NCBI GenBank assembly: GCA_047495785.1
Contig: JBLDXI010000060.1
Coordinates: 372,001-436,000, forward strand
Length of the DNA stretch: 64,000 nucleotides
Source: Lepidodermella squamata
Taxonomy: Eukaryota; Gastrotricha
Reading direction: 5' to 3'
Shown: piece after piece, positions 36,401-45,105 of the stretch
Layout of the letters: every line of letters begins with the position of its first letter
How positions within the stretch are numbered: position 1 is the stretch's first letter
The notes under the pieces: model-generated
What the model saw: only the letters and a program-made list of their open reading frames with translations
Told to the model about the DNA's origin: nothing
Databases searched by the model: none
Made by a program: the position numbers and the translations under genes

Positions 36401-39400
36401 TCTCGACAAATTTCCAACGCGGAGAAGCCTTGAGTTCAAAGTCGTTAGCAGCCAGGAAAGCACAAAAATTCGGTCGGAAACAATTACGAAAACTCTTCGC
36501 GAAAAATTTGCACATTTGTTTCAATCGCGATTAAATTCGCCCAGGCACTGAATAAAGGCTAGGCATCCTATCCGGTAAGACAGAAAATTGATCACGTTGG
36601 GAATGAGTCGCAAATTACCCACGTTAACAGGATTTAATTGTTTTAGTTCTCTCAAAATCACGATAAACTGTTAAAATAAGTAAAAACAAGCTAATCACTG
36701 TTATTTAACAATGGAGTAATTACCATCATTTACCATTCGATGAAAACTTTCTTCACTTATCGAAACGTAACAGATTAGTTTATTTGAACTCCATGGCTTG
36801 GTCCAGCGTTTAAAATGTTTCACGCCATTTATTCCAAAACATTTTCAACTCCTTTTTAGCTACAATTATGAAACAATTATTAATGGATTTTTCGCCATTT
36901 TTCAACAGGTGTCGTCGGAGCTGTATTCGATCCTAATAGGACACGATACCAGTTTGCTCAAGCATGGCGGTTATTCACGCCCGAACAGTGTCAGCTGGCT
37001 CGCGAGTACAGAGAATCCAACCTTGTACCGGGTGCAACAGAAAGATTCAACATCAGACCTGCGGAATTGCTGATTTTCTACAACGTCGACATCTTTCATC
37101 GCGTTTTTGTTTTCGTCCCAGCAGACAAGAAAGCTGAGCTGTTGGAAGACCCAACCAAATCTCCATTTATAGACGCACTCGGTCGGCACTATAAAGTTCG
37201 CAAATGCAGCATCAAACTCGGCTTGGAGTTTCTGCTAAAACAGGATCAAGATCACCCAGCAGTTGCACCGCTGCTTGCCATCTTCATGGCGTTAGCTCAA
37301 GGTGATGTTGAAATGACGACTCGCTACGTAAAACCGACTAATTCTGTCGCCGCCGTCACCGTTCCGTCAAACGTCACACCGAACAATCGCTTCAAGTTTC
37401 TTTACCATTGTATTATGACGCTTGGCTCGATGGAGAATGAACTGCAGGCGATCGCCTTTCGCGACATGCGGCGAAATTTTGCGAACGTCGGCCTTGTTAC
37501 CTATGACGAAGCGAACGATACGTTTCCCAACCTGGAGGCTGAAGTGAAAAACATTTTTCGCCGGCTTATCCTTGAACAGCTGGCCTGGATGCCTGTGTCG
37601 GCGAAAAAGCTGGGAATGTACATCGAGAAAATTCGTGCGATATTGCATGATTTCTTTTTCGTTTCCGGAAGCCTGGATTCCGATTATCCCTCCATTTCTT
37701 CGGTGATTTTGAAGGCCAGAGCATCTCAACAGATCGAAAGTGCTGAGAGGCTCTACCGCGAAGTCCTGGCCGAGGTGACACACGGACAGCTTACTGGTAA
37801 ACTGGATCTCCCTCCGCTGGCTGATATCGTCGAAGCCAGTGTCGCTAATCCTGTTCAATGGCAACCGGTTCTTCAGCGATCGCCAGGTTCTATATTTAAA
37901 ACATTCTATGTTGCATTGTTAATAAATTCTCTTTTTCCAGGTCAAACTGATGCCTCGCTGGACCAACAACGTGAAGCTTTGTCTCACGCTCTACGCAAAA
38001 TCGATTTTTTGCAACAACACCGAGCAAAGTTTAATCATTCCGTTTTCGTCGGTCCTCCGGGTGCTGGAAAAACCTATCTCCTTCAAACAGTTGTTCTCTA
38101 TGCAATGGCTAGAGGTCACAACGTTTGTCTCACGGCGCTGACTTCGGAGCGAGCGCGTTCACTGGGCGGACGTCACCTGCACCTGGTGTTCCCAATGCGA
38201 GTCAACACATCAACTTACTCGCACGCTATTCTCGAGTCTCAGGACTGCATTATGGCGCTCGGCAGGGACCCGGTCAAAGCCCAGCTCATCTACCGGACAG
38301 ACGTCTTCTTCATTGAAGAAATCGGTTTGGTATCAGCGGAGATGTTTGCCCTTCTCGACGCTGTACTTCGATATACAATGGGAAATGACCTCAAATTCGG
38401 CGGCAAGCTTGTCATTGCAACAGGTTCATTTCGGCTATTTTTTTAATTTCTCTGACACTTGTTTTCTATTCTAACTGTTTAGGTGACTTTGCGCAACTGC
38501 AGCCAATCAAAGTATGCTTATTTTTTCAACTTGTGATGTTTTTTACTCTATTTTTCTCAGGGTCGGCCGTTTTGGGTATCCAGCAGCCTGATGTTTTCGT
38601 TCGACGTTGTGATGCTATCACACTATGTGAGAGCCGCGCAGGATCCTCAACTTCAAGGCATCCTCGACCTTTTACGCCAGCCCAGTCTAAATGACATCCA
38701 GCGTAACGAGGTGTCCCAAACGATCTTGGCAAGAGCTCGCTTTTACAACAGCTGGGACGAAGCGCCTGACAATTTGATTCGGATAGTGACCACGCGGGCG
38801 GCTGAAAAAGAAGTTATCGAAGAGTTCATTGCGAGAAAACGCCGGCAGGTTGCTGTTGTTGACTGTGAGTCGATAGACGAGTTCCAATCGGGTTCACAGC
38901 CTTTCATGGCTACGACGAATCAGAATTTCATTAGGAAGCTCGATAAGATTTGTCTTGAACCTCGAAAGCTGTCGTTGTTTGTTGGCGAGCTGCTCTGCAT
39001 GACCTACAACAACATATCAAACGAACCCATGCAGACGTTCTCGCAAGGTCAGCTTGCCATTGTCGTCGCTATCCCGGACAACATCAAGGATAGGCAGGCT
39101 CGTGTCACTGTTCGGCTTGTTCCGCCGGGCCAGCGAGCAGCGGCTGTTGTGGATCCTACTTGGCCTCTCATACAAGTCCCGCGACATGCTGGGATGCCAA
39201 TCATCGTTGGCCTTGATGCTAAACGCGCCCGCCGAGTTCAGTTTCCCTTCCGCTACTACGTACATTTTTCACGCCTCTTCATGTACATGTTCAAAATCAC
39301 ATTCTTTTTCAGCTTTGCACGACGGTCCACCGAATTATGGGCACTACTGTCGAAGAGGGCGTAGTTATCCAGGTGTCCGATGTCGTCAGGTCACAGCGCA

Positions 39401-40118
39401 TGTGGGAAAAGGCGCAACTGCTGGTGATGGTGTCTCGGTGTCGTAATTTGGACCGTGTCGGTTTTGTCACATCGAGCCAACAAGCTACGGCTAATGCGAT
39501 CGATTCGATATTGACAAAAGACAACCCCTACGATGGCGCCATCATGTCTCGATTGGCTCAACTCGACATCCTCACCGTCCGGCAGCCTGTGGTTAGCATC
39601 ACCGACCCGGTCTTCTACGTCACAAATTCGGTCGTGCCAATCGTTGACTGGGGCGTCGTTTACCACCTGATTTCGGAAACGCGCCCGTATGTTTCCTATA
39701 TTGGGCAAACTGAACGTTCGGCCGAGGAGCGCCTCAGGGAGCACAATAATGGTAACGGCGCCAACTTCACCCGAGGTGACAAGTGGCTATTGCTTGGCAT
39801 AGTCTATGGCTTTACCTCGGATGAGGCTCGCATGCGACTTGAGCGGGACATCCACCGTGCTCTGAGACCTGATCTTCTGCCATGGCAAGTTCGTGCAGTT
39901 GTCATCGATCAGGTGGACGAGACAAGCGCGAGACAAGCTTTCCTTCGGAGATTGGCCATTGTCACCTTTGGACGGCTGAACGAAGCGAAAGTAACGCAGC
40001 TGGCGAACGGGCGTGGCAACGAAACACCACTGGCTCATGTCCGAGATGTATGTTTTTTGTTCGTCATCTTGTGATCTTCATGTTCTTAATTGCTATAATA
40101 TAGGTGCGATTCGAATAA
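33496..40118 (+). CDS. Zinc-ribbon/OTU/PIF1-helicase/GIY-YIG protein, 9 exons
   Basis: Exons 33496-33727, 34028-34252, 35408-36013, 36909-37886, 37941-38423, 38483-38511, 38561-39259, 39313-40047 and 40104-40118 join without a stop into 4,002 bases, about 1,333 residues. Domains in order: a C-x2-C...C-x2-C zinc ribbon (about residues 20-38) and Ser/Pro linker; an OTU cysteine protease at about 165-335, with N-P-A-R-G-D-C-Q-F (Asp and Cys) and G-H-Y-V-A-L (His); an unassigned block of about 350 residues; a PIF1 helicase with Walker A GPPGAGKT (about 718-725), IEEIG, GDFAQLQPI and a VHRIMG...LVMVSRCRNL end; and a GIY-YIG nuclease near 1200-1290 (VVY...YIGQT, R-x3-R, later Glu). PIF1 unwinds DNA, OTU cleaves ubiquitin-like chains or a polyprotein, and GIY-YIG nicks DNA. 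The OTU-exon donor (GTGTCC) and acceptor are the least certain. No Rep/HUH motif was seen. Confidence 0.85.
34636..35001. mobile_element. TA-flanked MITE in an intron
   Basis: The ends CAGGGTGTCTCCTAAGTAACG and its imperfect complement (CGCAACTTTTAGGACACTCTG) are each bounded by TA (34634-34635 and 35002-35003). At 366 bp with TA duplication it fits a Tc1/mariner-type MITE. It explains why this intron of the OTU/PIF1 gene is much longer than its neighbours. Confidence 0.7.
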
Positions 40119-41814
40119 CAAGTCTCGCCGATTTCGGGTTTTTCGATCATGGTTCAAATGACATTTTAAGCCTGTCTCACCGTTTTCAGCTTTTTTCGAT
40201 ATAATAAAATGCAAATCACTGTTTTTGCCCAATGACATTATATTGAGGGTAATCAAGGTGAGGGCAGGTGCATGTGCAAAGATTCACCAATACATCGATT
40301 CCGGTTGCTGTCATTGTAGAGAATATAATATCATTGGGGAGGGGCGAAAAACGTTCCCCTCCAAGATGGCTAGGAGGGGAGTTCCAAGGGGTAGTTGAGT
40401 GGAACCTTTGTGAAACCTTATATGCTCAGCGCAAAGCTGCCAAAATGAACCACATTCATGTCCTAGCATGGTTTTTTTACTGGATTTGCAGTGTCAAAGA
40501 ACAACTATTTTTTCAAGGTCTGGTCGCGGTTGGTCGGAACGGTCGTGCTGGTGGTTGACAAAAAAGGGGGCTTATATAGCTATAAGCACCCATCCAACTG
40601 GCGAATTCGGCTGAAGAGACTGATAATGCCTTGGAGTACGGTGGTTTCTTCCATCTGAATTTGTCATATTTTGTTGGTGAACTAGTTCTGGTGGCTATTT
40701 ATTTACTCAGCCTCTTTTTATTTGTTCCGAATTCATCTAACACAAAACACAACTAAACTGGCTAGATTTCGCTTACTCGGCATATTCTTCTTTTCCCAGA
40801 TCGCTAAAAGACCCGCCTTTTATTGATTTGGGCCTGAAGTCTCCAGGGTTGTCAATGTAAAAACCTTGATGTAAAAACACCGTGTATAAACACAGTGTAA
40901 AAACTGTATTTATCGAGCGGGTTTTTCCACGTGTAGAAACCCCTAGTTAAGAAAATTCGTAAACTTGTGCTTTGAAGAAGCGAAAACAGCTTGATAATGT
41001 ACATAACAGCTTGATTTTCATTTAGTCATGCCATTATAGCTCGTTTTACAGGGGCATGTCACTGTCCCCTGTTTATGGTGACATGCCAGATAAAATTGTA
41101 ATGCTAAGCATTAAGTGTCACTATGATCGAGGTTTTCGAAAATGGGTAAAAAACAGTGCTTCACTTTATCGTGGCATGACACTCAAAGCTCGGTAATACG
41201 GTATCAATTTCCCGAAGACCTATAAGCGGCCATGCCGAAATAGACCTGATTTCGGCAGGTTATGGCAGGCTATGGCAGGCGATGACAGGCAGCTACAGGC
41301 GAAGGCAAGCGGTAGGAATAGTCAGCGGTAGAAGGCAAGTCACGTCGGGTAAGGTACGCGTCACATTTTCCGTGGATCTCGCCCAGCATCGGAAATTCGC
41401 TTTCGATATTTAGCTCTCCTTTCTTTCAGACGCAATCTCTGGCGTTGACGTCGAGAAAGATTCGGATTCATCAATGTTCGACGTTTGCTTCTTACGTTCG
41501 GCTTCTTGACGATTAATGGCGCAACTTAGCTCAAGACTTCTAGTGGGCAACTTTTCAGCTTTTGCCGTAGGCTCTCACAGCCAAGTTCGTTGCAATCTAA
41601 CGTGTCAAGTTTTTCCTTCAAACGGCCATTCATCTTTTCCGAGTCGACACCACGAAAACCAAACTCACCGAAAACTTCTTTCAAGCCATCAGAAACGTCG
41701 ACATTTTAACCGGTACGGTGGCTACTAAGGACAAAGGTGATTACAAAGGTGCCTACACGAAATAACCTAAGGTGAAGGGTGAATTCACGTAGAAGAGTGA
41801 AGTTGTTATAGCAC
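40119..41814. other. Gene-free stretch
   Basis: Downstream flank of the helicase gene. AATAAAATG at about 40203 may be its poly(A) signal. Further on there are small tandem motifs: GTAAAAAC-type repeats at 40855-40915 and TATGGCAGGC copies at 41262-41300. Short frames at 40268-40558 and 41516-41728 have no domain. Confidence 0.45.
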
Positions 41815-42280
41815 GTGGGGAGCACGTGGCTTAATGGTTAAGCGTCCGCAGTGCTTTCTCAGAAGGTCAGTGGTTCGCTTCCAAGTCGCGGCGCGTGTGT
41901 AACTGAGCAGAGCACTTTACCCCTACTGCTACGGCTGAGTGGCAGCAATACCCTTGGTCGCCGATCCTTCTCGTCGGAACTAATCACCTCGGTCAACAAT
42001 AGCCGAGCGAAGCCTCACGACACTAGTCTAGGTCGGTATGGTGCCAATGGAGCTTGCAGTGTCGCACTGTGCAAAAGATGGACGCCGACACGGACAGCAA
42101 TACCCGTTGATCTGCGCCATCACACCCTCTGGTTCACACCCTATACGGCGCAGCAACCCGACATCCTCTGCCTTCGGCCAGCAATAGCAACTAGAATAAC
42201 AATTGAGCGTCTGTGACGAGTATGCCTTACTATGTGCTACAATCATGCATATGATAATTGCACGCCAATAAAGTTTATAC
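41815..42280 (+). repeat. tRNA-derived SINE
   Basis: The first 75 bp resemble a tRNA gene: an A box in GTGGCTTAATGGTTAAG (41826-41842) and a B box GGTTCGCTTCC (41872-41882) at tRNA-like spacing, but with poor acceptor-stem pairing. About 390 bp of unrelated body follows and ends near CCAATAAAGTTTATACC. This is the layout of a tRNA-derived SINE transcribed by RNA polymerase III. It is not a working tRNA gene. Frames inside it are spurious. Confidence 0.7.
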
Positions 42281-42491
42281 CTGCTATTTGACCCAAACTG
42301 CCTTTGAAAATTCGTCTGAATTTGTCGCTATTGAAGTCTCATTCAACTCGAAAGTGTTAAAACTTCTAAATAGCTGGTAGCGGTAGGAAAACCGATTCTC
42401 AGTTTTTTCTAAAATCTGCTATAAATCTGTTGAACGTCGAGTCGTCGACGGCGGCCATCACGCCCGCGCCGTCTCACTACCAGCATCCTAC

Positions 42492-42860
42492 TGTAAAGTT
42501 GAGAACAAGTCAGAGATAATTTCAACCCAAAAAACGAGAGCGTTTATTAAATATCATTTCCATCTTTAACAGGTTTTAGAGCGGTTTTTAGTGAAAAATC
42601 TTCACTATTTCCTCGCTTCGCTCGTTTTTTGGTTGAAATCAGGGCGTGGTCAGGGTGGGGGGTTGGGGTATAAAACACCCCCCAACAAATTCCTGAAAGT
42701 GGTCTCCAACTACAATTTTCCTTTAAATCCTCCATATTTTACTGCATTTTAAGCCCATTTTCGGGTTGAAAATACCCGAAAAAAGCGTCAGCTAAAGCTC
42801 GCTTCGCTCGCAAATAGACTTGAATAGGTTTTAGGCCGCAAATTTTTCGAGCCCGAGGGT
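42492..42860 (-). mobile_element. Left (3') LTR-like end of the gypsy element, diverged
   Basis: The outermost 75 bp (TGTAAAGTTGA...CATTTCCATC) match the start of the LTR at 53294 at about 90%, then similarity stops. It is next to CTAC (42488-42491), the same four bases that follow the far LTR. The shared part includes AATAAA (minus strand), the LTR polyadenylation signal, while the TATA box seen in the other LTR is changed here. The right limit is uncertain; the rest could be a different LTR subtype or unrelated DNA. Confidence 0.55.
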
Positions 42861-42867
42861 GGTAACT

Positions 42868-42972
42868 CACTCGACACCCATTCGACACCCACTCGACACC
42901 ATTCGACACCACTCGACACCATTCGACACCACTCGACACCATTCGACACCACTCGACACCACTCGACACATT
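42868..42972. repeat. Minisatellite (CACTCGACACCATTCGACAC)n
   Basis: About five copies of a 20-bp unit with alternating CACTCGACAC and CATTCGACAC halves. The first half-unit also occurs once, inverted, at 47724-47739. Confidence 0.9.
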
Positions 42973-43256
42973 CGCCTGCGGCGGCCATATTATTTTACAT
43001 TAATTGTTAAAATAAAATAATATAAATAAATTTATCTCACTATTTTTTATATTAATTTTTGATATTGTTCAAGAATAAAATTTAAAATGAGTCGTTAGCA
43101 ACATTAAAAACTCATTAGCAGACAAAAGACAATAAAGACAATGCGGCACCGTTGCGGAACCGTTGGCTCCCGTTTCATTTGAATTTAAACCTGGTTTAGC
43201 TCTGCACTACTGTATTTTACACTGTTCTTTCAGTTTACAGTTTTCAGTCCTTCATT

Positions 43257-43598
43257 ATGGGCCGCAAGTTTAACCCTTTCGATCCATTTAGCTGGGTTAA
43301 CAGTGACTCAGTAGATACCATTGATTCGGAATCAGTTACTCAATCAACAGCTCAGACCACTGACTCCGAGTCTTTTTTTCAAAACACCACGACGTCAGTT
43401 TTCAGCCTTCAAAACAACTCTACTGCACCATGCCCAGTGGAGGCATATGAGATAGTCATATTTTGTCTATCCTTGTTCTTGCTCGTGGCTGTTGTCACCT
43501 CAATTGTTTTCGCCTCTCGTCGCTTCCGGTGCAAATCTAAGAAGCGGTCTAACGATGCCGAGCAACTGCACTACAATCGCCTTGACTCTCAAGTTTAA
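43257..43598 (+). CDS. Single-pass membrane protein
   Basis: 113 codons from an ATG that lies about 25 bases after an acceptor (TTCTTTCAG). Residues 1-58 are Ser/Thr/Asp-rich with two or three N-glycosylation sequons (NTT, NNS). Residues about 63-88 form one hydrophobic helix. The tail is strongly basic (RRFRCKSKKR) and ends with a tyrosine motif (HYNRL). Charge bias suggests an outside N-terminus and cytosolic C-terminus without a cleaved signal. It is the first of four co-oriented frames leading to a tyrosine recombinase. No family is recognised; it resembles small viral or receptor-like membrane proteins in layout only. Confidence 0.55.
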   Translation: MGRKFNPFDPFSWVNSDSVDTIDSESVTQSTAQTTDSESFFQNTTTSVFSLQNNSTAPCPVEAYEIVIFCLSLFLLVAVVTSIVFASRRFRCKSKKRSNDAEQLHYNRLDSQV

Positions 43599-43627
43599 TG
43601 TTTGTTTTTTTATATTTAGCTGTTACG

Positions 43628-43795
43628 ATGAACAAGCACGAAATTCTTGCATACTCTAACAAAGATCAATCCATCTTTAGATCGACAGAGCTGAGCCGAT
43701 CCGAACTCGAACTGACTATCTTGCAATACGCCCTTTCGCTAATCATGGCAGTGCTGGTCGGATTCGTAATTGCCCGTGCTCTCAATATGGACTGA
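43628..43795 (+). CDS. Small tail-anchored membrane protein
   Basis: 55 codons. The ATG is only 29 bases after the previous stop and 8 bases after an acceptor-like TATATTTAG. The first 30 residues are polar, with alternating charges, followed by a C-terminal hydrophobic helix (ILQYALSLIMAVLVGFVIA) and a five-residue tail, the layout of a tail-anchored protein. The very short gap leaves no room for a separate promoter or poly(A) site, so it is probably expressed from the same transcript as its upstream neighbour. AATAAA follows at about 43969. Function unknown. Confidence 0.5.
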   Translation: MNKHEILAYSNKDQSIFRSTELSRSELELTILQYALSLIMAVLVGFVIARALNMD

Positions 43796-44021
43796 CATTG
43801 TTTCCAATTGAATAATATTATCCTTGGATCGTTTATATCAAATTAACATTTGAAATGCCTGTATCAAATTACTTATCATCATCCTACGACGGTGAATCGC
43901 TAATCTTGTCGTTGTGAATCAAGAGTTAACAGATATTTAATATTTAATATGCTCAATATTCTTGAACTCAATAAACGTTTCTTACAATTTCATTGTGTTT
44001 TAGGTTTATTCTTATTACTTT

Positions 44022-44726
44022 ATGTTTTCACTTCCGAAGGCTTTTCAGCTTTGCGTCTACTTGATGCTCCTTACGGATTCGATGGGCTATCCTGCCAGCG
44101 GAGAGTTTCTGCTTGACATTTTCAAGCTCAATAGAGACGACCAAGGTCATATCGTGCGGAAGCGTGATACCACGATTGCGAGAAAGCCGGAGATATTGGA
44201 AGTTGCTAGCGGTCTTCAATACTACCGTGCGTATCAAACCGGGTCTAACAAGTGTTTGGCAAATTTCACAAAAATTGGTATGGCTCTATTGTTATCACTT
44301 GCTTGTTTTTATAAGATTGGTCTTTCAGCGGAGAAGATGTGCGAGTGGCCGCTTCCTACTGAAAAATGGGATGAGTTGACGATGAAGCTCATGTCTTGTT
44401 TCGTGAGACATTCCTGTAGCACTATATCTTGTGTGATGACTCTACCCGAAGAAGATATTCGAACGTGGGCAACTTCTTTCAGTTTGGTCAGCCCTTTGTG
44501 CGCTTACCTCGCTACTAACGGTACACATCTTTCATTGGCCGATTCGCTTTTTGATTTGGAAGCCTACAAAAGTTTTGGCATGAAAGCTGCTGAACTTGCT
44601 TCTACTGTATTTAACGTCGCGAGCAAATCTATTCATTTCTTTCGGCGTGAGATCGTTTATATTTTTCTACTATTTGGCGCGAATTGCATGGACTTTGTCG
44701 TCTTCTCTTTTCAATCATATACATAA
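44022..44726 (+). CDS. Secreted or membrane protein with signal peptide
   Basis: ATG follows an acceptor (GTGTTTTAG) by about 18 bases. Residues 1-22 form a signal peptide (FQLCVYLMLL core). A 51-bp segment at 44278-44328 has a donor (GTATGG) and acceptor (GTCTTTCAG) and is a multiple of three, so it is probably an intron read through in the raw frame. The mature part has a dibasic RKRD site, six or more Cys and two N-glycosylation sequons. A hydrophobic helix occurs near the end. A second frame (44596-44901) overlaps the end and encodes a plausible helix plus cytosolic tail with a C-x2-C motif, so the true C-terminus may lie there through a splice or frameshift. Function unknown. Confidence 0.5.
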   Translation: MFSLPKAFQLCVYLMLLTDSMGYPASGEFLLDIFKLNRDDQGHIVRKRDTTIARKPEILEVASGLQYYRAYQTGSNKCLANFTKIGMALLLSLACFYKIGLSAEKMCEWPLPTEKWDELTMKLMSCFVRHSCSTISCVMTLPEEDIRTWATSFSLVSPLCAYLATNGTHLSLADSLFDLEAYKSFGMKAAELASTVFNVASKSIHFFRREIVYIFLLFGANCMDFVVFSFQSYT

Positions 44727-45105
44727 CATCTTCAAAAAAAACAAAAAAGTCCAATTCACCCCAACCAATCAGCCTCCTCAAGAGACTGTGCCTCTCATGG
44801 AGTCTAGCAATGAAATAATGAAGCAAGGCATTTTGAAGGCGAGTAATTGTTCAGGTTGCTCAAATTGTGGACGACGAATTTCAACCAGGAAACGGAATTG
44901 ATTGTAAATTGATGCATTGTGACTCTGCGTGTTTTGACATTCGATTCGCTTTTGTGTCGCGGCTTTTTATACCCATTTTATACTATGTTATACTCAATGC
45001 TCTTTTCTCTTTTTTCATGCTCTGACATGTAAGCTCATTAAATTTCCTCAATTTAATCAAAATGATTCATGTGGTCTGATTTTTTTTGTCGATTTTAGAG
45101 AATTA

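Noticed and set aside
33496-40118. A Helitron
   Set aside because: Helicase and OTU domains fit, but I found no HUH Rep motif, no CTRR-hairpin end and no AT host dinucleotide boundary, and a GIY-YIG nuclease is fused instead.
41826-41890. A functional tRNA gene
   Set aside because: A and B boxes are present, but the acceptor and anticodon stems do not pair well and the sequence continues into a long unrelated body. A SINE explains it better.
42739-42988. Minus-strand frames rich in SSGVEWCRV repeats
   Set aside because: They are translations of a 20-bp minisatellite and carry no independent evidence of coding.
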